DNA from: Ophioderma brevispina
Lineage: Eukaryota > Echinodermata > Ophiuroidea > Amphilepidida > Ophiodermatidae
Reading direction: 5' to 3'
Length of the DNA stretch: 64,000 bases
Assembly: GCA_023653785.1 (NCBI GenBank)
Contig: JAMKCH010078729.1
Location: forward strand, 1 to 64,000
Under the pieces are notes generated by a model. That model worked only from the letters and a program-made list of their open reading frames with translations. It searched no databases and was not told the origin of the DNA. The stretch's first letter is position 1; each line of letters opens with the position of its first letter. Below, one piece after another: positions 45,227-56,875 of the stretch. The translations under genes were made by a program, and so were the position numbers.

Positions 45227-46560
45227 ATACCGTATATCCTCTAATAAACGCCCCCTCTAATAAACGCCCCCACTGTTTTTGTGATGAAAAGAACCCTCCA
45301 AATAAATCCCCCCCCCCAAAAAAGTACATGTATGGATACATACTACGTGAACATCGTATTCTTACTTATAACACAACACAAGAAAATTCACCCAGGCTCA
45401 TTCTGACTCCTCAACAAGCCTGGACGCGCAGAATTTCACAGTAAATTCACATTTAATACATGACTTTTCACTTCTATCGGCTCAGTATTTTACTTGCAAG
45501 TAAAAAAAAAGCAATGTGATTGTTCTCCCCTACGTTTAACAATACCTGATCAATGTCAATGAGTGACCTCCTGGACCAATGCAACCTTTTATGATTGCAA
45601 TAAATTCTGGAAACCCCAGAGAGACCCCGTTGCCATGGTTGCGGTGCGGGCTTCCTCCTAAGAGATCGATTAATGTCAACAGAGCGGCAAACATCAAAAA
45701 ACATTTGGATGATTGGCAAGTTTCATTTCAACCTCTGTCAAGATCATTACGATAAAACTAATTAAAATAACACCAAGTGGCAAACCAACGTCAAGTAAAA
45801 AATTAAAATAACCTTAAATATATATAGAAATAATCTTCATAATAAATTCAGATCAAGGACTTAAATTGGGAGAAAAATATTAAGAAAAAAAAACAACTTA
45901 AACGCACATGGCTGGAAATCCCTGCCGAGTCAACATGGGAACCCCGTCCCTGGGATTCCCCTCTGGGAAAATGATGCGGCCGATTTATAAAAGCTTTGTA
46001 TCGATTTGTAATTGAAATTGACCGAAGACGCATTGTCCAAACATTTGCAAGTACAGTAAAGTGAGTGTAAGGCACTAGAACTTGTGTTTAGTTGGAGTAG
46101 GTTAAGTAAAATACAACTTTTGTTTTTAGCACTGGAAAATACGGGTGGAACTGTTTTTTGGTTCTCGCAAATGTTCGGTGCGAACTTAGGTGAATTGGGT
46201 TCGCGGCGAATTTCCGGCCCTGCAGATTGACTTCTTCCATGAAAGATGATCCGAACGCAAGAAATTGAGGCCGGACGCAATTTTTTTTACTAGAGTGAAA
46301 ACTTGTGCATCCATTTGGATACGCGATTTTCAGAGCTTAACGGGAACCCTGACGGGCAACATCGATACTCCAAGCCAGCTGGAGGACTAGAAGTAACCTT
46401 GCAAACTTACCCTTCATTCTACCACAAAGACGTTAATGGGTCGGCTGAAAACACTCAAAAATTAAAAGGTAAATATTTCATCTGAAAATTCACCCCGAAT
46501 AAAGGCCCCCCTTTTTAGAAATCACCGCCCCCGATGCGTTTATTAGAGGATATACGGTAT
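45227..46560. mobile_element. 1.33-kb element with 25-bp perfect terminal inverted repeats
   Basis: ATACCGTATATCCTCTAATA plus AACGC at 45227-45251 is the exact inverted complement of 46536-46560. Subterminal C-runs with AATAAACGCCCCC words follow both ends. No transposase relic is recognised inside; the open frames at 45474-45719, 45848-46075, 45930-46280 and 46303-46485 have no known domain. TA lies at both tips, so a TA target is possible. It is a non-autonomous DNA transposon candidate. Confidence 0.7.
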
Positions 46561-46589
46561 AACATAAGTGTGCATGTTAGAAAGGAAAT

Positions 46590-46895
46590 GAAAAATGATC
46601 CGGTCTCTGTCTTTCTGTCTGTGTCTATTTTCTCGGAGCCGAGGTCCGCACGTTCCTGAAACTTGGTGGGTATGTGCCCCTTGACCGAGCCCGAGACCGA
46701 GTTTGTATTGTTAGTGGATCAAATGTCATCAGGGGTCATTCAAGGTCAAGAAGGTCAAATTGGTAAACATTGGTGTATACACATGAAACTTCTGTGGGAT
46801 GCAATTTGCTGTACCAGTAATTCAAGCCTTGATCGCGAAACTCAGGTGACGCGAAACCCGGGGACCGCCCTATTAACTAATATTGAACAATTATT
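46590..46895 (+). repeat. GGTCA-type dispersed repeat fragment
   Basis: CTCGGAGCCGAGGTCCGCAC, CCTTGACCGAGCCCGAGACC, GGGGTCATTCAAGGTCAAGA and GACGCGAAACCCGGGGACCG are words I associate with high-copy marine-invertebrate repeats. There is a single copy in this window. It is non-coding. Confidence 0.45.
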
Positions 46896-46989
46896 TTGGA
46901 AAGTATTTGAGTGGCTGGTGAAAGTGAACAACAACAACAAAACAGTGCCAGATCTGAAGCACAACCTGCATTACATGTATTAGTGCTCT

Positions 46990-48300
46990 AACTAATGAAA
47001 CTACATGGATGTGGGGACATTACATCAAAGTATTTGTTGAAATTTTGGTATTAAAGCAGCTTATAAAAGGTGCTTGTCGCATTCCTATACGAAGGCATCA
47101 TAATGGGGCATTAAATACACACGGGCAGTTGGCCTGTGAGCATAGGTAAATTTAAAAGTCCAATTTAAAAATATTTGCAAGTGACTACTGTGGGTGCTTG
47201 CCATTCCAGCTTGCAGACAAGCCATCTGGAATGTGACCTTCAGTATGTGGGATTCCTGAATAGTTTTTAATGTAAGGCTGCAAGCTTGACTGATTTTTGC
47301 ATCAAAATATGCAGTGTTGTTAATGTTTGTAGATTGTCCCTGTTGAAATATTTTTCCATCAAATGAAAATGAGAAAATTGCACATGATCAAAATGAAAAC
47401 ATGTACCCTCAAGAAATGATGAATGCAATGGCTTGTAGTAATGTATGACTATTATCATGCACAAATTACCATGCATTTGCTTGCATTGACAAAAGGCAAC
47501 CACTAAACAGTTTCAGTATGAATTTTTGCTTTCTCATGGGAATTGGTTATGTCATGATGAATTTAAAAAATGCCCTTTCATGTTACTCTGATAGGAATTG
47601 TCATTACTCCACATTAGAGTCATCAAAATGCCATCAGTGAATTGTTAGGCCAATAAAGTCAATGTTAGGTTTCCCGTACAATTTTTGCAATCCATCATGA
47701 GGCAACTCTTTCATGTTTTTTTTTTTTTCATTAATTTATTATGCATATTTTGAATAAACAGCAATTTCACCAACCAATTCAGCGTGCTATAATAGCTAAA
47801 ATATTGTGTCAAATTGCCACCATACCTTTAAAAATGGTTTTGCAACTGTTCTTTGGGTTAAACTAAAATCTACTAAATTCCATTCACAGATGTGGATCAC
47901 AAGAAGAAACCTTGAGATTGTTTCTTTAACATACAAAATAAAAATGAACTTTTTAGAGATTTCAGCATCTCAAATGCGAAGCAAAAATCATAACGCGGGC
48001 AGATTACGGAACATAAAATCGCTTTCATACTCCTATCTTTAGAGCAGTATCCCCGTTGGACTGTCATAATGATATGAGTTTGTCACAAGACATAGACCAA
48101 AATGCCAGTCCAAAAGATTCAATTGTGCTAAATGGTGATATTGGACAAAAATGGGAAATGATAAAAGGTAGAAAGGATGACCGGTAATATAAAAGATAAA
48201 CATAAAAAGTGGCAAATTTTCACCTTGATTAATCTATAATAAAATCTAACAACCCTAAGCTTATGCAGAAAAAGAGTGAGATTTTCTAAATGTGCATATT
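46990..48300. other. Non-coding stretch
   Basis: No recognised genes or relics. GCTTGCCATTCCAGCTTGCA and the nearby GACAAGCCATCTGGAATG form a weak inverted pair near 47197. Confidence 0.45.
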
Positions 48301-48479
48301 AAATATATCTAGCAGAGTAGATTTGTGACAAATTGTTGCAACTTTTGCATTGATGCAAAATCTAAGAAACTTGGCACAGAGTTAAGGCAGATCCAGCAGA
48401 AGTATTTTAGCTAATGGAGCATTTCTTGTGTTTTCACAGTGAGGGATATGACAAGTTTGAAAAACAACTCCATCTTGTT

Positions 48480-48625
48480 TAGTCTCAGGCGGGGGTGAAA
48501 ATAATTGTCAGATGAAATGCATAAAGCATGACACTTTGCACAAAATGATCAAAACAACATTCTAAACCTTTTCAGGGGTGGAGCCAAAATTACTCTCTAT
48601 AGTATCGCAATTGTTGCTAGCAACG
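48480..48625 (+). repeat. Dispersed repeat family G, copy 1
   Basis: CTCAGGCGGGGGTGAAAATA, ATGCATAAAGCATGACACTT, TTTTCAGGGGTGGAGCCAAA and GTTGCTAGCAACG correspond in order to the minus strand of 52600-52800. Confidence 0.6.
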
Positions 48626-48629
48626 CATT

Positions 48630-49305
48630 TTCTTAGCAAACGGTACATCGGATGCTATGGACCAATGATATTCAATGACTAGAATGTATTTTAGTAATCT
48701 ACAAATTCAATTTTCATATCAATATTATTTTGAAGCACTTGCTAACAACACAAGACCAAAGTGCAGTTTGCTAGGCAACATATTTCAATACCAACCAGTA
48801 GAAAATTGCCCGTTTACCACGATTTCTATCAGAACTAACATCATACGTTATTATCAAAACATTCTCTGATCTATTTCACCCTGCACCTTATAAGCTGCTA
48901 AACAGAGTTTCCATTGTTTGTGTCCATCTTCTGATCATTCCTCTTGCTTTCCCTATTTGTTTTAGCATATAATAGTAAGTGAATGAATCTCCTATGGACT
49001 ATTTAATAATATATCCTCATATCCACGACTTTGTTTTATTAATGGAAGGTTTGCATTGTTCTACTTGCGTGGAATATGTGATAATATCAGCTAGCCATCT
49101 ACCCCTATAGCCCGCTACTTCACAAATAACCTCCCCAGCATGAACTAACCTACGCCTGCATGCTTCAAAATGGCAGCCGTTTCCATAGCTATCCAGGGGA
49201 CTGTTCTAAATGTGTCCTTTGACAGCGTAAACACAAAAGAAACATTTTGTTTTTTTTTTTTTTAAATTTAATCCCCAAGTTTTAGATCTAGTTTTGTCCC
49301 TAGCT
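48630..49305. other. Non-coding stretch
   Basis: No recognised features apart from a T-run at 49243-49262. Confidence 0.45.
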
Positions 49306-49309
49306 GCGA

Positions 49310-50730
49310 ATGAGGGTAGCCATATTTCCTCACACTCACGACAATTCTCTCTTACCCCTCCTGCACTTTGCCCGATTAAGCGCATCCTCCATCCTCATCT
49401 CAACCCTCCTACTCTCCTTCCCTACTTGCTTCTTCCATGTCTCTTTGGTCGTCCCCTCCTCCTCGAACCTAACCACCACGAACTCAAGGCTCTTCTTAAA
49501 ACATGCTCACCATCCTCCCAGCACATGCCCATACCAATGTGCACTATTCGCCTTCACCACCCGGTCCACCGCTTCTTCCAACCCCAACATCTGCATCGCG
49601 TCTTCATTCTTCTTCCTATCCATCAACTTCACACCACAACTTTGGAACACTTTTTACCCTAATTACGACAGGTGTTTAGTGAGCAGTAAATGAATGTGCA
49701 CATTGCAATGCATTAGGGGATTGATTCAAAACCCCTGCATTTAAACCATATCCCCCAGGTATAAGAACTCCTTCACCGGTTCCTACCTCATCACAACTTT
49801 TCCACCTGTTCCACCTCATCACCACTTTTCCACCTGTTCACCATCCCTCCAGCTCTTTTTCACATCTTCTGCACACAAACTTTCTAGCCAAGCTTGGGGT
49901 CACCCTCTTCATCTTTGTAATCTCCTATAAATTTTATTTCCCACAGCACACTGAATTTGCTTTTACCCTCTTACTGCATAGGTCTACTTACTCACTGACA
50001 CACCCCCCTTCCACCCACTCACCATCACTTTGTGTCTCCCAAGATTCAAACCTTCAGACCCTTACTCTCAAAAGGCCTTCTTCTATTTCACAAATTTCCT
50101 CTCAAATTGCACTTGATCGGTTTTTATAGCCCACCTATCGATACGTTTGGAGGTTTATTGGGACAACAAGCACGAAGAAAATCGCAAACCTTGTTTTGAA
50201 CTGACCTGGTACATATCGTCATGCTTTGAATAATCCGTCCACTGCTTTGTATTTTCTGTCGTGCCCGATAGAAATTACTAAATCATCATCTCATTACATA
50301 AAGACGGCGTATTCGGCTTATTCACTTCAGAGGATCTAATGCATTGGTAGCATTCAATATGCAAAAACCTGGGTTAAAAATGAGGGCGCTTCTCTCTGGA
50401 AATCTCCTGTCCTCTTAACATTTCCTTCAGTCCTAATTGTCCACACTTGTCAAAACAAATCATCAGCATACAGTCATCTCGCTCATCAAACTGTCTCTTC
50501 CACTCTTGCAAATATCAGTGGGCTACAGAATAGAACCTTCCTGCTACGCATCGTTCCTAAACTGCCTCAGATCCCACTCTAACTTTTGTCCTTGACTCCT
50601 TCATACAAACGCATCCCGCTCTAACCATTGCCTCTTGTATAACCCTCTTCTCATTGCCCACTCCATAACTTTCCCCGGGCAGTATCGAAAGCACATACCT
50701 CCATACCTCTAGACAGCAAAATGCATTTTG
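49310..50730 (-). pseudogene. Non-LTR (LINE) reverse transcriptase relic with zinc-finger-like tail
   Basis: On the minus strand, read from 50730 down: AFDTARGK with a broken W-A-R continuation, a KVRVGSEA-like word, PLIFA, then LYADDLF (about 50465), the F/YADD catalytic box of a reverse transcriptase. Next come KTKVM-like words and remnants of a Cys-rich finger region (about 49950-50050), KEFLYLGDMV (about 49755-49785) and finally CGVKLMDRKKNEDAMQMLGL with ANSAHWYGHVLGG (about 49525-49635) and a KR-rich GRPK block. This order is that of a LINE RT family very common in invertebrates. Many stops and frameshifts kill it. Plus-strand Pro/Leu/Ser-rich frames at 49294-49693 are shadows. Confidence 0.75.
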
Positions 50731-50734
50731 CTTT

Positions 50735-51535
50735 TTTGTTCCAAACCAACGAGAATTAACTCCAGAAGTCTCCAGATTTTCAAGTAGAATTTCCGCGTGC
50801 GAAATTGCACATGAATCACATGACTCAGGATCAGGAGCTTTGTACGAAATTAGTGCAGGAGACCCTTATGGCTATTGAAACAAAATATTACACAAGATGC
50901 CTCATCAACCTGTACAACAGAACACGTGAAATGGTCCAATAAAGGCGACAAACATTGAACAAACATGACAAACATTGCATTATAAGTGCCTGAGCTGATA
51001 TCATACATTGAGGAGACCAGAACAAGATGAAGACATAAAGGCTTTCCCAGGATTGCTGATCTTACCAAGCTGTATACGAGAAGCTGATTATCTTCTTGTG
51101 TTACTCAAGACAATATGTCTTAAGACCAATACTTGTGATGATATGTTCCTAAAAATAATGAGTTTTCTTCAAATTGATGGTGTTGACCATACTCTACACA
51201 TTACTTAGGTTAACTACGTATTTGTAAAACGTAGTCGAACTTAGATTGTAACTCGTTTATTGTATTAATTACTGGTTTTGAGTCTTGTGTTATTGTTTCT
51301 TGCTGTACCTGTTTGTTTGGGTAAATGTCAAATAACTACCCAACTGAAACGAAAATGATTGAAAAGAGAGATGTGGTTCATGGCATATGAGATGACATAG
51401 GCACTGTCCCTTCAACAGGTATAGTCTGATCGAGATGAGCAGAGTGTCGTGATGACCTAAATTGCTGATAGGATCCGATATGACTATTTACACAGACACG
51501 TGTCATTCTCAGGGCTTGACTGCTTGACCAGAGCA
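50735..51535. other. Stretch without a recognised gene
   Basis: A 66-residue plus-strand frame at 51008-51208 has balanced composition and may belong to the relic that follows, but it has no recognised motif. Confidence 0.35.
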
Positions 51536-51540
51536 GTCAA

Positions 51541-52115
51541 GTGGAATCCTTGCCGCTGATGCTGCAGTCGGTTTTGTCACTAGTCGGCATGATCATTAAT
51601 GGGTCAAATATTAAAGATCAAGCCAGCAGCACATGCCTTAGCCAACCAGTGCTCACCATTGCTCAGCTACTTGTATTCAACTGCAGTAAAAGGCACCGGG
51701 GTATGGGAAAGTACGTCCAAGTACCCCAAAGACTACTTGGGACTTACGGTCCTTGCCTTAATAATGGAACGACAGTTGGTTGATAGTCTTTTTGCTCTTG
51801 GTGTGTCAACCTCATATGATCGTACCATTACTTTATTATGAAATAATGCATGCGAGTATTATTACAAGTCTGTCCTCCCAGGAAGGTCAATTTATCAGTG
51901 CAGCGGCAGACAATATTGACCACAATCCAAGCACAGCTACATCCACTACATTCTAGATGTTACAACTGAGGAGAGCAACTCCGGTGATGATACCGACCAT
52001 GGTTATGTGCTTTCACCCATTCTATAGCACCTTTGAAAGGACAAGAAAAAGTGAAGGACTTGCCGATAGCTTACAATGAAATAAAGCCTACAGGTTTGTC
52101 ATCAAACCATGCTAG
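51541..52115 (+). pseudogene. Relic of an unnamed multicopy protein family (DNIDHNPS motif)
   Basis: Three plus-strand frames join end to end. First is INGSNIKDQASSTCLSQPVL with TIAQLLVFNCSKR (about 51595-51690). Then YLGLTVLALIMERQLVDSLF and ALGVSTSYDRT (about 51735-51830). Then EGQFISAAADNIDHNPSTAT (51882-51941). From memory these blocks in this order, with SYDR and DNIDHNP, typify large predicted proteins repeated in many cnidarian, mollusc and deuterostome genomes, which suggests a mobile-element protein. No enzymatic function is known to me. Frameshifts near 51700 and 51840 and stops after 51955 show that it is dead. Confidence 0.5.
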
Positions 52116-52119
52116 TCTG

Positions 52120-52560
52120 ATAGCAGAACCAGACATCCTATCATCAATGCCATGCTAAAATGTCCAATCTTTATTTATTTTTGATGTAAATCTTTTGGTT
52201 GATGTTTATATCTTTTGTCATATGATTGAAACATTTCGTTAATAATGTATTATTTGAACATGCATGTATTGCTGTAGTGTATTTAATTGAATACCCTATT
52301 TTGGTTGCAATTTTGGACGCCATTTTGAATTTGAAACACATATGAATGACACGAATTGGCCACATATGTATTACTTGTGATCAGGAATATTCATTCCATA
52401 CAAAAATGGATTGTTATACCATTTATATGTTGCTTATAATTTTATTTAAAAGGAAATATTATATTTGGCGGCCATCTAAGTCGCCATTTTAAATGGGCCA
52501 TTTTTTTTGGGGGGGGATCCAGATTGTATTGGGGGTCATCTAGAGAATAAAGTTGATTTG
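52120..52560. other. Non-coding stretch
   Basis: No recognised features beyond a short G-run near 52509. Confidence 0.45.
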
Positions 52561-52599
52561 GTTTAGTTCTGGGGTAGTAACAAAGGATGTGGTGGAACC

Positions 52600-52800
52600 C
52601 AGCTAGGTGGAAGCTCCTTAAAATGCTTGTTGCTAGGGTAATTTTGTTACCTAGCAACCGTTGCTAAGGAAAGTGTTGTATATTTGGCTCCACCCCTGAA
52701 AATGATCAGTATGGGGTGAAGAATAATTGTGCCAAGTCTCATGCTTTTATCATTTTCTGAGCAATAGTTGCTGTATTTTGCACCCCTCGCCTAGACTAGT
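52600..52800 (-). repeat. Dispersed repeat family G, copy 2 (inverted)
   Basis: Its minus strand reads AGGCGAGGGGTGCAAAATAC, AAAAGCATGAGACTTGGCAC, TTTTCAGGGGTGGAGCCAAA and AGCAACGGTTGCTAGGTAAC, the order found at 48480-48625 on the plus strand. Confidence 0.6.
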
Positions 52801-52809
52801 TGAAAGTAT

Positions 52810-54575
52810 ACCAAATTGTTCTTCTGGTAACATGCATTCATAGTTTTGTTTATGTAGGACTTATGGTTTTGGAGATCAAAGATCAAAATGTGAAAGTACC
52901 CAAAATGTTCATTTCAAATTGTACTAGGTCCAAAATTAAAAGTTACAACTTGCTCAGATTTTGGTAAAAAGTGAAGCAAAATTTTCATCTAGATAAGGCA
53001 TTGGAAGTAATAGTTTAAATGTTTAGTTATCATATTATGTTCCAAATAGGTCCGAAGTTCTCCAGCATGCATTGAATGGCTAGTGGCCTACTTTAGCCTC
53101 TACCTCGGAAACAATATGTTATATGTTATTTGAATCTCTTTGCCAATATGAATAATTGAGGACATTTCTTACCAAAATGGGACTGAGCAACTCTCCCCCA
53201 AACAGATATATGATTTTTGGCTATTTTCAACATTTTGATGCCATAACTTCAAAACCATAAGTTGTACAGGAACAAGTTACAAGCTTTACATATTTAGAAT
53301 TCTTATAACTAGAACAAACAATTTGATACACTTTCAATAGGATAGGATTGGAGCAATTTGAAGCTTTCCCCTATGTAACATTTTGTTTTCCCGTCACTCT
53401 GAAATATGAGAGATGCGATGCTTCTATATCCAATAATCTTTCTTTTTTGGCAATCTGTATTAAATTTGAAAGATTTATCATCAAACACACAATTCTTGCA
53501 CCAATCCATTGTGCTATGGTAGCTTGGCAAATGCTGTTTCAGAATTAGATTTCAGAATCTGGTTCATGTCATCAATTTTATTTATTGTGGGGATGAACAA
53601 ACATGTAATTCAATCTATCTTAATAAAAACATCAAATTTGGCATCAGAGAACGTGCTGATGCATAGAGAGATTGAATGCATGATTGATGATGGATCAGAT
53701 ACATTTCTGTAGCCGATTTAATGATTGTCTTGTCATTGTTTGGTTTAAGTTTATTGCTGTATGAATTCGATTGTGGCAACAGCTTTTAAGAGCTCACTTG
53801 AAGATTCATGGCCTGATTGCTAATAGCCTCGTCCCCAAGATCCCCTTGATTTTACCGAAAGTGGTTAAAAATTTGGTGTCTTAAAAAGCTATTATTTTTC
53901 TCATTTACCCTGTCAAATTTTTTTAGTGCTAAAAGGTGTTTGGTTTGGATGTTATGAGCAAAAATGTGCCCTATTTTGGTTGACCAATATTTGTTTTACA
54001 GAGTATTCTATGGCTTATAAAATCACATTTTAACTCTCATATTAGAACAGATAGAAAAATATTGGCGTGAAATTTTAGAGATGAGGTTTGGGGGTTTATT
54101 TCATTCAATCAATAGGAAAATTTTATATCAAACTGGGCCATCCCCTTTAAAGGTGCTCCACCCAATCAACATAATATGTTTCTGTGTTTTGTAAGAAAGG
54201 CCATCATCATGTCAACAAACCTTAATTCCCAAATTTTTTTTAAATCTGACATAATTTTTTTCTGAATCAGACTAGACACACATCAAATCCCATTATTTCC
54301 ACAAAAGTTGTGCTGCATTTAGTGGCTGATGTTTATTTTGCCTTGCTGTGTGACCAATTGAAACCACATTCAAAACCTACTGTGGGTGGGATTTAGTTTT
54401 CCATTTCTTTCATAAGATAGATACAAACAAAACTGTCCTAAACTGTTTTAATGGCTAACCATCAATATTTATAGCACAATAATGTTTGATTCTTCAACTC
54501 CAACGGTTTTGGAATAAGAAAACATTCCTTGACAACCTATAAAAAATTCAGAATTTTTCGTCAAGATTTCGCTTT
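52810..54575. other. Non-coding stretch
   Basis: ACTTATGGTTTTGGAGATCA (about 52859) and TAACTTCAAAACCATAAGTT (about 53245) are an inverted pair, perhaps ends of another decayed element. No genes are supported. Confidence 0.4.
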
Positions 54576-54579
54576 TACG

Positions 54580-54717
54580 TGTTAAACCAATGCATGGCGA
54601 CGTCTGAAATTTTGGATTTCTTGGTCGCCCTCCCCTGGTGGTGAGTGTGTGCAAGTTCCATGCTCTCAAATCCAGTAGAGAACACAATACACTTAAATCA
54701 GAACAAACACCTTTAAG
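54580..54717 (+). repeat. Dispersed repeat family D, copy 4
   Basis: GTGTGTGCAAGTTCCATGCT, CTCAAATCCAGTAGAGAACA and ATCAGAACAAACACCTTTAA align with the 3' half of the other copies. The 5' half is more diverged. Confidence 0.65.
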
Positions 54718-54719
54718 AT

Positions 54720-55670
54720 TGTCTCATGATAAAACAGTAACACTGAGGGAACTAAGTATTTTGTGATGAGTATGCAAGACCCCCCGAGCCCAAAATTGTC
54801 AACTTATTTCACAGAAAATTGAAACCCATGTTGTAGATGTTTCTTAAATGTGGGAACCCCCCCCTCAAAAAATTGTCTGCAGCCTGTGTAAAAACTGTAG
54901 TCAGTTTGGAATTATAGAAGTCGGATCCATGTTTAGGGATAATTCTTCTAGTAATATGGACTTGTTACATTTTAAAATTATTTTTAGAAATCAACCATTG
55001 GGATATCATCATAGTACTAATTTCCCAAAATCTGTCTGAAAGTACCTTGCTTATCATGTAAATAGTGCAAAAAAGAAGGAACGGAGTATTTAATTTCAAA
55101 TATCGTACTTACCAAAGTGAAGAGGCAACAAAAAAGCATGGTGAAATCACACACCTTTCTTCTATAGATGAAAAATTCTTGCTTTGACTACTCACTACCA
55201 GCTGAGGGAAATTTCTGTATTCGAACAAGTGCTCACATAAGTTGTTTGCAGCATTGAATATGGCAGAGCTAACTAGGAGAGGCTAATTTAAGTTAATGCG
55301 AGGAATCACTGAAGATTGATGTAAAAAACATAAGGTTTGCCTTTAGATAGATGTCAAGCCGGTGCATCAAAATCCACCGACAAGCCCCATCCAGGAGAAT
55401 TTGATGTGGGACTTGAGGATAGGATGTCAATGCGTAAAACCAGCGGTGGAATGGAGGCTATTTACTGAGGCCATGGGGCCTGCGGCATTGTGGTACTAAT
55501 CCAAGTGGTCTGTGATAGGATAGATTTAATGATCAATAGCCGTTGAGATGAAAATTGATGGAAGTCAGCTTTGTTCATAACATCACAATATTAACTGACT
55601 TTACCTCGTTTTTCATTGCAATATCTGCAAAGCGATTTTCTTTTGACCAGAAAAAGCGAGTTATATTTTT
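54720..55670. other. Non-coding stretch
   Basis: No recognised genes, relics or repeats. Confidence 0.5.
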
Positions 55671-55794
55671 TAAACATAATTACAGGATGAAATTTAAACT
55701 ACTTAGTTATCCAGGTAGAAAAGGATTATATATTATTTAACGTTCCCTGGAGATGGCCAGCGCACGGACAGTGTTGAAAAAAAACCCATGGTGC

Positions 55795-55870
55795 GGCTTG
55801 GCCGGATGAACGGTGACCTTTCGTATGACATTGCACGACGCACTCTAACCGACTGAGCTTATAAGCAGGG
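55795..55870 (-). repeat. tRNA-like segment, array unit 1
   Basis: On the minus strand it has AGCTCAGTCGGTTAGAG (D arm, A box) and a degenerate T arm (ACCGTTCATCCGG). The anticodon arm is TCGTGCAATGTCATACGA. It is followed by GGGTTTTTTTTC. This is the most decayed unit. Confidence 0.6.
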
Positions 55871-56086
55871 TTGGTAGAAGCGCGATAGATATCATCTATA
55901 GGTGTGAGGTTCGAAAGGTGTCCTTCGCTTTCCAGCGGATAGCATAAGAAATGTATATTTAACATATACGCTTAATTTGTTTGAAATTGTAAACTACTTA
56001 GTTATCCAGGTAGACCAAGGATATGTATAATGTATAATCTTCCCTGGAGATGGCCAGCGCACGACAGTGTTGAAAAAAACACCATG

Positions 56087-56162
56087 TGCGATTGGCCGGA
56101 TTCGAACCGCGTGACCTTCGTATTACATTGCACGAGGCTCAACGGACTGAGCTATCAAGCAG
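56087..56162 (-). repeat. tRNA-like segment, array unit 2
   Basis: On the minus strand it has GCTTGATAGCTCAGTCCGTT and an anticodon arm TCGTGCAATGTAATACGA. The B box is CGCGGTTCGAATCCGGCC and a run of T's follows within 25 bp. The anticodon loop has one extra base compared with unit 3. Confidence 0.65.
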
Positions 56163-56374
56163 GATCGGTAGAAGAGCGACTGATTTCAATCTATAAGGTC
56201 GTTAGGTCGAACAGGTGCATCGCTTCCTAGCGGATACATCAAATGATATTTAACATATACGAGTATATTGTTTTGAAATTAAATACTTGTGATCCAGTAG
56301 ACAAGGAGGTATATATTTATTAATCTTTCCTGGAGATGGCAAGAGCACGACAGGGTTGAAAAAAAACCACATGT

Positions 56375-56449
56375 GCGCTTGGCCGGATTCGAACTGGTGA
56401 CCTTCGTATTACATGCACGACGCTCTACCGACTGAGCTATCAAGCAGGG
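56375..56449 (-). repeat. tRNA-like segment, array unit 3 (best preserved)
   Basis: On the minus strand a cloverleaf can be drawn. The acceptor is TGCTTG with CAAGCG (one G-T pair). The D arm is GCTCAGTCGGTAGAGC. The anticodon stem is TCGTG with TACGA around the loop CATGTAA, placing TGT at the anticodon. The T arm is CAGTTCGAATCCGG. Behind it, CACATGTGG is followed by TTTTTTTT, a Pol III-type terminator. It resembles tRNA-Thr(TGT), but A replaces the invariant T33, so a working tRNA is unlikely. Confidence 0.65.
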
Positions 56450-56664
56450 TTGGTAGAGAGCGATTAGATATCATATTATAGGTGTAGTGTTCGAAAGGTG
56501 TTCCTTCCCTTTCCTAGCGGATAGCATCAGAACTGCATATTTAACATATTACGATTATATTTGTTTGAAATTTAAAACATTCGTTCTCCAGGTAGACAAG
56601 GATGTATATATTATAATCTTCCCTGGAGATGGCCACGCACGACCAGTGTTGAAAAAAACCACTG

Positions 56665-56741
56665 TGCGCTTGGACGGATTCGAACGGCGACCTTCGTACG
56701 TACATGAACGACGCTCAACCGACGGGAGCTATCAAGCAGGT
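56665..56741 (-). repeat. tRNA-like segment, array unit 4
   Basis: On the minus strand: TGATAGCTCCCGTCGGTTGA, an anticodon arm TCGTTCATGTACGTACGA, and the B box CGTTCGAATCCGTCC, followed by GGTTTTTTTC. It is diverged but the layout is the same. Confidence 0.6.
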
Positions 56742-56875
56742 GGTAGAAGAGTGTGAATAGATCGCACTGTAGGTGTTAGGTTCGAAAGAGTGTCCATCGC
56801 TTTCCTACGGATACTTCAGAACTGTAATATTCGAACCTAACACCTTAAGCGATATCTATCGCTATTCTACCAACC

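Noticed and set aside
47700..47740. T-run as a terminator or promoter element
   Set aside because: Homopolymers are common throughout and nothing links this one to a transcript.
49294..49693. Overlapping plus-strand frames of 122-127 residues
   Set aside because: They are Pro/Leu/Ser/Thr-rich shadows of the minus-strand LINE relic, whose GVKLMDRKK and WYGHVL blocks explain the same bases.
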